Shown here: positions 18,039-26,600 of the stretch, piece by piece
Layout of the letters: each line of letters begins with the position of its first letter
Position numbering within the stretch: position 1 is the stretch's first letter
Assembly: GCA_017475045.1 (NCBI GenBank)
Contig: JAFVGH010000082.1
Span: forward strand, 27,925 to 91,924
DNA length: 64,000 nucleotides
DNA from: Fibrobacter sp.
GTDB taxonomy: Bacteria > Fibrobacterota > Fibrobacteria > Fibrobacterales > Fibrobacteraceae
Direction: 5' to 3'
The notes under the pieces: generated by a model
Seen by the model: the letters and a program-made list of their open reading frames with translations, nothing else
The model's database searches: none
Told to the model about the DNA's origin: nothing
Program-made: the position numbers and the translations under genes

Positions 18039-18991
18039 ACCGAAAGATTCTGGAAATTATACAGGACGGTTTCCCGCTGGAGGAGCGTCCCTACGCCGCC
18101 CTGGGGCGACGGCTAGGCGTTTCGGAAGAAGATGCGTTTGAGTATGTGGAAAACTTGCGGAAGTCGGGAGTCATCCGTCGCCTGGGCGGCATCTACGATT
18201 CCCGCAGGCTAGGCTACATCTCCAGGCTTTGTGCGGGAGTGGTGCCCGAAGGTAATCTGGACGGCTTTGCTGCAGCGGCCGATAAGATTACCGCCATTAC
18301 CCATAACTACATCCGCAGTCACGCCTATAACGTCTGGTTCACCGTCATCGCCCGATCGGAGGCTGAAATTCAGGAGACGGTTCGTGGGCTGGAAGCGGAA
18401 ACAGCTCTGCACGATGCCCATGTGCTTTCGGCCAGCCGGCTGTTCAAGATCAATACGGTGATGGGGAAGGCTGTGGCGTCAGCGAAGGTGGTGGATCAGG
18501 CCGTGGATAAGTTGGTTTCGAATAAGCAGGTTTTGAAAAGCGCCGAGCCCTTTGTCCCTAGCGCCAAGGACCGCCACCGAATCAACTCGCTCTCCAAGGA
18601 CATTCCCCACACGCTGACCCCGTTCTCCGATTTGGGAATAGACATCTCCGAAATTTGGGGTGACCTGGACCGGGAAATTATGCGCAGGTTCGGGGCTGTC
18701 CTCAGGCACCAGCAGGCGGGTTTTGACGCCAACGCCATGGTGTGCTTTTCTGTGAAAGATGCGGACACGGCGGGGAAGGTGCTAGCCGAAAACCCTCACG
18801 TTTCCCACTGCTACGAGCGCAGCCCTTTCGAAGGTTTCCCCTATAATGTTTACGCCATGTTCCACGGGCAAAGTGAAGCCGAACTGGAGCAAAGCATCTG
18901 TTCTGCGGTGTCTGCCCTGAACGGCCCGGAACATGCGGTGTTGACTTCCCTGAAGGAACTGAAAAAGACCAGTTTCGTCTATTTTGCCTAG
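18026..18991 (+). CDS. Fused AhbA-AhbB-type siroheme decarboxylase
   Basis: A 321-aa protein of the Lrp/AsnC-like AhbA/AhbB/NirDLGH family, which removes two acetate carboxylates from siroheme to give 12,18-didecarboxysiroheme, the branch step to heme d1 or to heme b by the alternative pathway. The N-terminal unit has a winged helix (1-50), RRLGGIYDSRRLGY (51-64) and THNYIRSHAYNVWFT (92-106), as in AhbA. The C-terminal unit has RRFGAVLRHQQAGF (220-233) and SHCYERSPFEGFPYNVYAMF (260-279), as in AhbB. Its helix-turn-helix is shortened (about 185-220). The gene overlaps its upstream neighbour by 13 bp. AhbC and AhbD are not in the window, so which heme is made is unknown. Confidence 0.87.
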   Translation: METLDRKILEIIQDGFPLEERPYAALGRRLGVSEEDAFEYVENLRKSGVIRRLGGIYDSRRLGYISRLCAGVVPEGNLDGFAAAADKITAITHNYIRSHAYNVWFTVIARSEAEIQETVRGLEAETALHDAHVLSASRLFKINTVMGKAVASAKVVDQAVDKLVSNKQVLKSAEPFVPSAKDRHRINSLSKDIPHTLTPFSDLGIDISEIWGDLDREIMRRFGAVLRHQQAGFDANAMVCFSVKDADTAGKVLAENPHVSHCYERSPFEGFPYNVYAMFHGQSEAELEQSICSAVSALNGPEHAVLTSLKELKKTSFVYFA

Positions 18992-19024
18992 GTGCGGTTT
19001 GATTACCGGGCAAAACTCAAAAAC

Positions 19025-19051
19025 AAAAGGCCGGCAAAGTGCCAGCCTTTT
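19025..19051. terminator. Terminator between the decarboxylase gene and tRNA-Ala
   Basis: Stem AAAAGGCCGGCA / TGCCAGCCTTTT with one mismatch. Read on the minus strand it follows the tRNA and ends CCTTTTGTTTTT; it may also act on the plus strand. Confidence 0.7.
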
Positions 19052-19054
19052 GAG

Positions 19055-19127
19055 TGGAGATAGTGGGAGTCGAACCCATGACCTACAGATTGCGAACCTG
19101 TCGCTCTACCAACTGAGCTATATCCCC
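19055..19127 (-). tRNA. tRNA-Ala (anticodon CGC)
   Basis: 73 nt fold as a cloverleaf. Acceptor GGGGATA pairs with TATCTCC, giving the G3:U70 pair that marks alanine tRNAs. The D arm is GCTCAGTTGGTAGAGC, the anticodon loop is TTCGCAA with CGC (plus-strand GCG at 19092-19094), and the T arm contains GGTTCGACTCC. The discriminator is A. CCA is not encoded (CTC follows), so it must be added by a CCA-adding enzyme. Confidence 0.95.
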
Positions 19128-19188
19128 GTTAGGTGTGCCAAATATATCTATTCTAAAGCTTTTCGTCAAGCAATGGTTGGAAAAAACT

Positions 19189-19947
19189 TTATTTGGTTTT
19201 GACGTAATGCTCCACAAGAGAATCGATGCAGTCCGTATTCAAATTAAAGGACTTGAATGCCTCGTAAAGACCTGAAATAAAGGTGGAATTGGTCATCATT
19301 TGTTTTTTGTAGGCGTTGAAGTCTTCCTCGAATTTTTTTGCCTCCTTTTTTTTACGAGGCCAATAAGAATAATTTGTCGATATTTTACAGTTTGAATGAA
19401 TCTGCTTATCTATTCGTGGTAGATTGCAATTGGCATAGTAACTTTCCGTGATATCTCCATAAATGTCGTAACCCACCTCTATACGTAGTGGGAAACGTTT
19501 TTCTTTGGGGTTTACTACATAGACGGCTGTTGTCGGCGGAGGACTTTTTTTGGTAGAGTCGATAAGGACTGCGATATTGGGTGTTGCCGCCATATAGGAA
19601 AATCCATTTCGTTCAATGGTCTCCATGCATGAAATTTTGTCTGGACTAGGGCTAACATAGCGATTGTAGTAGTAAGAATCATGCAAAATACTGTAATCAG
19701 ATTCATCAAGGAATCTGTACCATATTCGAATTTCGTAATTGTCGTCATATTGGAGAAATCTTAGACTAGGTTTGTCTATGAATTCCGCAAATTCCACGTT
19801 GCCTGCAACAGCCGTTTTTACGTGGTCTGAAAAAAGAAATTTTGTGAATATATTTCCCTTTACAAGATGCCCAATGGCGAAAAAAAGGATGGTTGCCACA
19901 GCAACGGCGACAACCACGAATAACATTTTAATCCAAACCGATTTCAT
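19189..19947 (-). CDS. Hypothetical membrane-anchored protein, partner of the upstream gene
   Basis: A 252-aa protein with one N-terminal membrane helix (about residues 8-30) and a large extracytoplasmic domain. I recognise no family. Visible features are a Tyr/Asp-rich stretch, two CNL/NCK cysteine motifs near 185-200, and a Lys/Glu-rich helix (RKKKEAKKFEEDF). The DNA is more AT-rich than the neighbouring housekeeping genes. It overlaps the upstream gene by 20 bp, so the two are translated together. An immunity-like or anchoring role is inference from this pairing only. Confidence 0.6.
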   Translation of the reverse strand: MKSVWIKMLFVVVAVAVATILFFAIGHLVKGNIFTKFLFSDHVKTAVAGNVEFAEFIDKPSLRFLQYDDNYEIRIWYRFLDESDYSILHDSYYYNRYVSPSPDKISCMETIERNGFSYMAATPNIAVLIDSTKKSPPPTTAVYVVNPKEKRFPLRIEVGYDIYGDITESYYANCNLPRIDKQIHSNCKISTNYSYWPRKKKEAKKFEEDFNAYKKQMMTNSTFISGLYEAFKSFNLNTDCIDSLVEHYVKTK

Positions 19948-20875
19948 TCAAAAGCCCTTTAAGCACCTTGTTCATGAACGCTCTTTTGGAAATTTCCAAA
20001 AGATAAGGATTCAATTTTACAGTCAATGGGAAAAAATAATGCTTGTTTACTTTTTCGGCAAATTTTTTCCAACCTCCGTAAGAATTTACAAATGTTATGA
20101 ACCTGCCAAATTCTTTTTGCTTGTAATAGCGGTCAATTGCATCGTAAAGGGATAAGTTTTTGTTGTTTATTAACGAGGCTATATTGCGGGCGTCGATGTC
20201 TGCGTAAAAATCTCCTGTACCAAAGAATTTACTGTATTGCGAATCGTTGCCTCCAATGTGTTTTTTTGCTGAATCGAGAACTGCAGCGTAACTCAAGCTG
20301 TTCTTTGTTCGTAAAGAGTCAAGATGTGCCGCGTAAGTGAACATGTCTCCGGCCCAACTGGCCCATTCTGTAGGCAGGGCACAATCATCACTATAGCAAT
20401 CCAGATACCGGCTAAGAGAGGCGTTGAAATGGGGTAGGTCGACGACTATGCTGGAATCTGAAAATTCAAGGGATTTGAACTGACCGCTTGGGGAGAAATT
20501 GTTTTGGTAGCTTGGGTACTTCCATTGGGTCATGAATTTCATATATGGATTGGCAACACCTGAAGTTGCGTCCCATACTAAACCGTTATATTTCCCATAA
20601 TCCCTCAAGACTTGAGAAACCTCCAACGCTCTTTTCATTTTCCAATCTGCACGCCATTTGGGAACAAGGCTCAAGTCGTCTATGTTTTGGATGGACTGTA
20701 AGAGGGAGTCGATTTTTGTTTCTTGCTTTGGCAGGCTGAGCAATCGGTTGTATGCAGAAGGCGGCACTACTCGCGTGCTGCTTGCGGGTGCGGTTTGCTG
20801 TGGTACAAGAAGACTTGCAAGAAGTCCGGTAGAAGAACTGGTCGAGTTTGTGTACGGGATGTACGGTTCTGTCAT
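19928..20875 (-). CDS. Unrecognised effector-like protein
   Basis: A 315-aa protein without signal peptide or membrane helix. The N-terminus (about 1-45) is Ser/Thr/Pro-rich and flexible; the rest looks globular. The segments DLPHFNASLSRYL, WASWAGDMFTYAAH, FYADIDARNIASL and GRFITFVNSYGGWKKF have the look of conserved catalytic-domain motifs and remind me of toxin-like secreted proteins, but I cannot name the family. The start ATG 20875 is preferred to an upstream in-frame one that falls inside the structured leader. It is followed, with a 20-bp overlap, by a membrane-anchored partner. An effector/immunity pair is possible but unproven. Confidence 0.55.
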   Translation of the reverse strand: MTEPYIPYTNSTSSSTGLLASLLVPQQTAPASSTRVVPPSAYNRLLSLPKQETKIDSLLQSIQNIDDLSLVPKWRADWKMKRALEVSQVLRDYGKYNGLVWDATSGVANPYMKFMTQWKYPSYQNNFSPSGQFKSLEFSDSSIVVDLPHFNASLSRYLDCYSDDCALPTEWASWAGDMFTYAAHLDSLRTKNSLSYAAVLDSAKKHIGGNDSQYSKFFGTGDFYADIDARNIASLINNKNLSLYDAIDRYYKQKEFGRFITFVNSYGGWKKFAEKVNKHYFFPLTVKLNPYLLEISKRAFMNKVLKGLLNEIGLD

Positions 20876-20882
20876 GAGTTTT

Positions 20883-20936
20883 CCTTTGCCCCGGAGGGGC
20901 GGTTGAATGTTGGCCGAAGGCAAAGGAATTTGGTAT
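20883..20936. repeat. Long hairpin just upstream of the effector-like gene
   Basis: CCTTTGCC (20883-20890) pairs with GGCAAAGG (20929-20936), with an inner GCCCCGGAGGGGC hairpin. It lies directly before ATG 20875 on the minus strand and could occlude its ribosome binding site. Confidence 0.5.
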
Positions 20937-20973
20937 CTTTATTCTGCCGTTGAGTTACCAAAAACTCTTCGCC

Positions 20974-21011
20974 GAAGGACCTCTGACTGCAATTGGAGGT
21001 CCTTCCTTTTT
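20974..21011 (+). terminator. Strong terminator-like hairpin
   Basis: Perfect 10-bp stem GAAGGACCTC / GAGGTCCTTC with a 12-nt loop, followed by CTTTTT on the plus strand. Confidence 0.6.
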
Positions 21012-21039
21012 GGGACCGGACATTCTGTTTCACAACATA

Positions 21040-21045
21040 AATATA
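21040..21045 (-). promoter_or_regulatory. TATATT box for the effector-like operon
   Basis: TATATT on the minus strand in an AT-rich stretch, about 165 nt upstream of ATG 20875. Confidence 0.4.
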
Positions 21046-21215
21046 CTCTAAATTTTGAATAAAAACAAGTGATTTTTGCTGTTTAATAAACAAAATAAAG
21101 TAAAAATGTTTCTTATTTGTTGCCTGCCAAAGAGTTAGATATTGAAAAAAAATTCAATGCAACTGTACCCTTAACAATAATAATCTATATTCAACTTGAA
21201 AAATAGAGAGTTTCT

Positions 21216-21266
21216 CTTATTCTCGATATGAAATCTCGACAATTTCAACCCAAGAGGATAAGACGG
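21216..21266 (+). repeat. 51-bp direct repeat, copy 1
   Basis: CTTATTCTCGATATGAAATC... differs from copy 2 at about seven positions. Confidence 0.75.
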
Positions 21267-21481
21267 ACGCTCACGTCTGTCGGCATGCAAGTGCCGGCAA
21301 CGGTTCGCTATGCTGGCCGCATTCATGCGGTCCGTTTGTGCGTATCGGCCTTTACGGGGCGTGGGTTGTTTGTCCTTATTTGGGTAGGCTGTCGAGAGCC
21401 TCATATCGTAGGGACATTCAACCTCACGCCTTTTTTTGTGCGGTAAAATGCTAGAACAAGAGAAATTCTCATGAGTCGGCT

Positions 21482-21532
21482 CTTGTTCTCGATATGGAAT
21501 CTCGACAATTTCAACTCAAAAGAATAAGAGGG
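21482..21532 (+). repeat. 51-bp direct repeat, copy 2
   Basis: CTTGTTCTCGATATGGAATC..., 266 bp downstream of copy 1 and about 150 bp before the restriction-modification operon. Confidence 0.75.
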
Positions 21533-21684
21533 TACTCAGAAATCCGGACGCATGCGCGCCCCGTTTTTGCGTGGGCGTATTGTATGCCTAGGGCGTCGTG
21601 TATTCTCTTTTTGTGAAATCGCCGTAATCCAGTCCCCGAACGGGAGCGAAACAGAACGTTGCGCTTGAAGTTCGGGAGAATGGA

Positions 21685-22626
21685 ATGAAAAACATTGCGG
21701 CTGACATGCCTGTCCGGCAAATCTTTGACGTGTATCGAGGTGCCGTACTCCCCATATTGCTAAAGGATAAGACCACGGGCAAGAATATCCTGTGGGCCAC
21801 GGACGAATACGACGCCATTTCCCCGAAAAGCGAAATAGAATTCAAGGACATTACCGGCGGGAGCCTGATGCTTGTGCGTCCGCGAATCGCCAAGACCCTT
21901 GATGCCCAAAGGGACCGCACCAAGAAGCGAGCCGAAGTCTTTACGCCGTCGTGGATTTGCAACCAAATGAACAACGCCCTGGACGATGACTACCTGGGCT
22001 ATACGGGAGCATTCAATACCGAAGGCGATAAGGCTTGGACTAGGAACCGTAAAAAAATCCAATTTAGCGACGGAAAAACCTGGCAAGAATACGTTGACCA
22101 GACAAGGCTTGAAATCACCTGCGGCGAAGCGCCTTTCGTGACGAGCCGTTACAACCCTACAGATGGAAATTTTATCGAGGTCAAGGACCGCATTGGTTTC
22201 TTGGATCGTAAACTTCGCGTGGTCGAAGAGAATGCGGATGGTGACGAATACAAGAAATGGTCCATGCGTTCCCTGGAAAGTTGTTACGGGTACGAGTACC
22301 AGGGGGACAACCTCTTGATTGCCCGCATCAACGTGTTCTTGTCTTGGACGGAACATTGGGAAAAGAAATTAGGCGAAAAACCGGACAGAACGACGGCGCG
22401 GAGTGCCGCTAACGTAATCGCGTGGAACTTTTGGCAGATGGATGGCCTTACGGGCAGGACTCCGCAAATCAAGGAAAAGAATTGCGGACAAATGACTCTA
22501 CCCGGATTCGAAGTGGAAAAAGAAACTGGCGAATCTGGGGTCACCGAGGAATGCTTGATTTTTGACTGGCGAAGACGCTTCAGCCGGACCTACAACTCTT
22601 TAAAATCAAAGGAGAATGGAAAATGA
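21685..22626 (+). CDS. Split DNA adenine methyltransferase, N-terminal part (motifs X, I, III)
   Basis: A 313-aa protein that looks like the front half of an Eco57I-type N6-adenine methyltransferase. RAEVFTPSWICNQMNNALD (82-100) matches motif X, LEITCGEAPF (142-151) is the likely SAM-binding motif I variant, and YGYEYQGDNLLIARINV (201-217) matches motif III. The catalytic NPPY is absent and is found in the next protein. The start ATG 21685 has GGGAGAATGGA upstream. The stop overlaps the next start (ATGA, 22623-22626), which suits two chains made in fixed ratio. This is the first gene of a three-gene restriction-modification operon. Confidence 0.75.
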   Translation: MKNIAADMPVRQIFDVYRGAVLPILLKDKTTGKNILWATDEYDAISPKSEIEFKDITGGSLMLVRPRIAKTLDAQRDRTKKRAEVFTPSWICNQMNNALDDDYLGYTGAFNTEGDKAWTRNRKKIQFSDGKTWQEYVDQTRLEITCGEAPFVTSRYNPTDGNFIEVKDRIGFLDRKLRVVEENADGDEYKKWSMRSLESCYGYEYQGDNLLIARINVFLSWTEHWEKKLGEKPDRTTARSAANVIAWNFWQMDGLTGRTPQIKEKNCGQMTLPGFEVEKETGESGVTEECLIFDWRRRFSRTYNSLKSKENGK

Positions 22627-23630
22627 AAAAATTCTTTGCCGTAATCGGAAACCCTCCGTATCAAGAAACGACTGAAAGTGATAGCACTCGTATGCCTCCG
22701 ATTTACAATTATTTTATGGATGAATCCTATAAAATTGCTGAGAAAATTGAACTTATCACTCCAGCAAGATTTCTGTTTAATGCAGGATATACTCCCAAAG
22801 AATGGAATGAAAAAATGCTGAATGATGAACATCTTAAAGTTCAGTTATATGAAGCAGATTGTACAAAGATTTTCCCAAATACGGAAATAAAGGGAGGAAT
22901 CGCCATAACTTATAGAGATGCGGAAAAGATTATTGGTCCAATTGGAATTTTTACAAAATTTAAAGAGCTAAATACAATTCTTGAAAAAGTAAAGACATGT
23001 GATTCTTTTTTAGATACAATTATCTATTCCCCCTTAAGCTATCAACTTTCTGATGTTATGAAAAAAGAACACCCTGAGTTGATTTCTCGTCTAAGAACAA
23101 GTGCCTTTAGCACATTGTCTTCCATTTTTTTTGAAAACGTACCGAAAGATAAATATGAGTATGTTGGAATGGATGGCTTAGAAAGTGGAAAGAGAAAAAG
23201 AAAGTTTATTCGAAAAGACTACATAAAGGATTCATCAGGAACATTAAAAAAGTGGAAATTACTTGTTTCTAAAGCGAATGGATCGGGTGTTTTTGGCGAA
23301 ACTCTGTCAAAATCAATAGTCTCTGAACCTGAAAATGGTTATACGCAGACGTTTATTGCGATAGGAACATTTAACACCAAAAAAGAAGCTGAACATGTTG
23401 GTCAGTATATAAAAACCAAGTTTGTGAGAGCTTTACTTGGCGTACTGAAAATAACACAGGATAATCCTGGCCCAAAATGGAAATACGTCCCTCTCCAAGA
23501 CTTTACCTCTAAATCCGATATCGACTGGACCAAGTCCGTCCACGAAATAGACTTGCAACTCTACAAGAAATATGGCCTCTCCAAAGAAGAAAAAGACTTC
23601 ATTGAAACTCACGTCAAGGAGATGGTCTAA
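22623..23630 (+). CDS. Split DNA adenine methyltransferase, catalytic/specificity part
   Basis: A 335-aa protein starting FFAVIGNPPYQE, with the NPPY catalytic motif IV at residues 10-13, then PIYNYFMDESYKIAEKIELITPARFLFN and PNTEIKGGIAIT, as in Eco57I-type methylases. The middle (about residues 110-280) probably recognises target DNA. The DNA from about 22640 to 23470 is clearly AT-richer than both flanking genes, while the 3' end returns to the composition of the neighbours, suggesting exchange of the specificity segment. It needs the preceding protein for SAM binding. The end is coupled to the next gene (TAATG, 23628-23632). Confidence 0.8.
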   Translation: MKKFFAVIGNPPYQETTESDSTRMPPIYNYFMDESYKIAEKIELITPARFLFNAGYTPKEWNEKMLNDEHLKVQLYEADCTKIFPNTEIKGGIAITYRDAEKIIGPIGIFTKFKELNTILEKVKTCDSFLDTIIYSPLSYQLSDVMKKEHPELISRLRTSAFSTLSSIFFENVPKDKYEYVGMDGLESGKRKRKFIRKDYIKDSSGTLKKWKLLVSKANGSGVFGETLSKSIVSEPENGYTQTFIAIGTFNTKKEAEHVGQYIKTKFVRALLGVLKITQDNPGPKWKYVPLQDFTSKSDIDWTKSVHEIDLQLYKKYGLSKEEKDFIETHVKEMV

Positions 23631-26600
23631 TGTCAAACGTTACCCAAATCAAGACGATGCGGCCGGTTAACCGCGCCATATACGCATACACCACTCCAAA
23701 TGACCGCACCCATGACGGGTGGATAAAAATCGGTGATACCGAAGTCAATTTTGGCGAAAACTTGAAGGATGCCGTAAAGGAACGCGTCCATCAGCAAACT
23801 CACACCTCCGATACCGATGCCCCTATTGCGTGGAGCGGTAGGGCTGTTTTTGAAGATGACTTGACGCCTTTCCGTGATTACGATTTCCATAAATACTTGA
23901 CAAACAAGGTGGATGTCGAACGGAAACCGAAAACGGAATGGTTCAAGACTGACGCAAAAACTTCTAAAAATCATTTTAATGACTTTAAGGAAAATCACGG
24001 AATCCTTACCGAAATGGAAGGCGTCGAAATCTACGAACTCCGTGATGAACAGGAAGAAGCCGCCAGAAAGACCGCCGATTATTTCGATAACCACAAGCTG
24101 GTGAAAATCCTGAAAAAGGACAAGGCTCCCGAATTCCTGTGGAATGCAAAGCCCCGCTTCGGAAAGACGCTCACCGCATACGACTTTTGTAAGCGTGTTG
24201 GTGCAAAGAATGTGCTTATCTTGACAAACCGCCCGGCCATTGCCGATAGCTGGTACAATGATTACGCTCGTTTCGTCGGGACAGAAGGCGGCTACTATTT
24301 TGTAAGCCAGGTGGATGTTTTCAAAAAAAATCCGCAAAAATACAAGCATGTTTTAACAAGGGATGAGTTTACTCGCGCTGTAAGCAAGAACAGGCTCGGC
24401 TGCATAGAGTTTATTTCTCTGCAAGACCTTAAAGGTGCAAAGGCTTTTGGTGGCGATTACGAGAAACTCCGCGAAGTTTCTGAACTTGATTGGGATGTGC
24501 TGATTCTTGACGAGGCGCACGAGGGCGTAGAAACCGATAAAACGGATGTTGCCCTGGAGCGCATCAAGCGACGCTTTACGCTTAACCTTTCGGGCACTCC
24601 GTTCAAGATGCTTGCTTCCGACAAGTTCCCCGAAGAAGCTATATTCAACTGGACATACGCTGACGAACAGGAACGCAAAAGGGAATTTGCCGAAAAGGGT
24701 GTTGAAAATCCTTACGAAGACTTGCCGAAGCTCAATCTTTTCACCTACCAGATGTCCGATATGATGGGCGCGAAGGCGGATGCCGGAACTCTCATTGATG
24801 ACGAAGAAACGCAATATTACTTTGACTTGAACGAGTTCTTCAAGACGAATGCTTCGGGTTATTTTGAACATCTCGAAGATGTAAAGAAGTTTCTGGACGC
24901 TCTCACGGAGCAGAAAAAGTATCCGTTCTCTACGGAAGAACTTAGGAATCAACTCAAACATACGTTCTGGTTGCTGAATCGCGTAGATTCTGCAGTTGCC
25001 TTGAAAAAGCTATTGACACAGCATCCTGTATTCAAGGAATATACGGTTGTCCTTGCTGTTGGTAATGGCGACGAGGAACTGGAAAACCAGAAAGCGATTA
25101 CCGCTGTTCGCGAAGCTATCAAGAAAAACGAAAAGACTATCACACTTTCGGTGGGGCAACTCACGACGGGCGTCACCATTCCCGAATGGACTGCAGTCTT
25201 GATGCTTTGCTCCATGCGTTCTCCGGCGCTGTATATGCAGGCCGCATTCCGTGCTCAAAATCCGTGCCTTTTCTTGGATAAGGATGGCAAAACATATCGC
25301 AAAGATAATGCGTATGTGTTCGATTTTGATCCGGCACGCACGCTGACTATCGTGGAAACCATTGCCAACGACCAGTACAAGGATACTGCCGGTGGTGCAG
25401 GCGATAGCGAAAAACGCAAAAAGCATGTTCTGGAGCTCTTGAACTTCTTCCCTGTGGTGGGCGAAGACGACAATGGCGAAATGATTGAACTGGATGCCGA
25501 AAAGGTGCTGACGATCCCGAGGCATATCCACGCCAAGGAGGTTGTTAATCATGGTTTCATGAGCAATTTCTTGTTCCAGAACATTAGCGGAATTTTTGCT
25601 GCACCTTCGATTGTAAACGACATCCTCAAGAAGGTGAATCCTGTCACCAAGGCAGAAGCGGACAAGAATATTGTCACCCCGGAACAGGCTAATGAACTTC
25701 CTCTTGATGGAAATGGAAATGTCGATGTTCCCTCGGAACAGGTGGTCGGGACTGCCGCAGATAAGTTCGGTGATCCGGTTTTTTCCCAGCAATCTAATGA
25801 TTACGAAAAAGACGTGAATAGGTTACTGCGAGATCACAAGCCGTCGAAAATTGAAAATATCATTAAGGATTTGACCACTGTTTACGATGTATCTGTAAAG
25901 AAAGTAGCCGAAGAAGCCAAGGTCAAGTTTGGCCAAGAGATGACAAAGTCCCAGTCCAAGGAATTTGAACGCAAACTGCATGATTACGGGCAAAAGAAAA
26001 TCAGTTCTGCCGCCGCCGATTTCAAGATAGAAGCCGGTACAGCGGAACATAAGCGCGACGAGGCGTTGAAAAACTGCAATTCTAAAGCCGAAGAAAAGCA
26101 GATTCAGCAAGTATTCAAGAAGGAAATGGATGTTGCTGAGAAAAAATTCAAAGAAACCGTTTCGGATACATCGGACATTTGGAAAAAGGCGACGGAGGAA
26201 ACCGTCAAGGCTGTAGAAGAAAGCAAGATTGAAAAGAAGAAAAATGATATTGAGGAAAAGGTTCGCGACCACCTGCGTGGATTTGCACGAACGATTCCCT
26301 CTTTCTTGATGGCCTACGGAAATGACAATACGACTCTCGAAACATTTGAACGCGACATTCCGGGCAACGTATTCCTTGAAGTAACGAGTATCACCGTTGA
26401 CGAATTCAAATTCCTTCGCGATGGTGGTGATTACACTGACGAAAACGACGGAAAGAAAAAGCACTATGACGGTCATCTCTTTGATTCGGTCGTATTCAAC
26501 GACTCCGTGAAGGAATTTATGCGCAAACGCTCCGAGCTTGCCGATTATTTCGAGGATGACGTGAATGGCGATATTTTCGACTATATTCCGCCGCAGAAGA

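Larger units (their letters stand above)
20876..21039. ncRNA. Candidate structured leader (minus) or small RNA (plus)
   Basis: On the minus strand, TATATT (21045-21040) would start a leader of about 158 nt containing a 10-bp hairpin (20974-21005), a TTTGGTA/TACCAAA pairing and the hairpin next to the start codon. On the plus strand, the same 10-bp hairpin followed by CTTTTT looks like an intrinsic terminator for a small RNA of about 110-130 nt. It matches no RNA class I know. Confidence 0.4.
21046..21684. other. AT-rich intergenic region with a duplicated segment
   Basis: No convincing gene. It contains two copies of a 51-bp sequence (21216-21266 and 21482-21532), each preceded by a short AGAGA/TCTCT-type inverted repeat; the first also has a TATATT box (21186-21191). 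After each copy an ATG opens a short frame beginning M(K/E)SRQFQ(P/L)KRIR that is too short and divergent to call a gene. Confidence 0.5.

Noticed and set aside
21228..21446. 72-codon frame in the repeat region
   Set aside because: Starts inside the 51-bp repeat; the second copy diverges and stops early, so no conserved protein.
21216..21532. CRISPR array
   Set aside because: Only two copies of a 51-bp sequence 266 bp apart; no short regular spacers and no cas genes.
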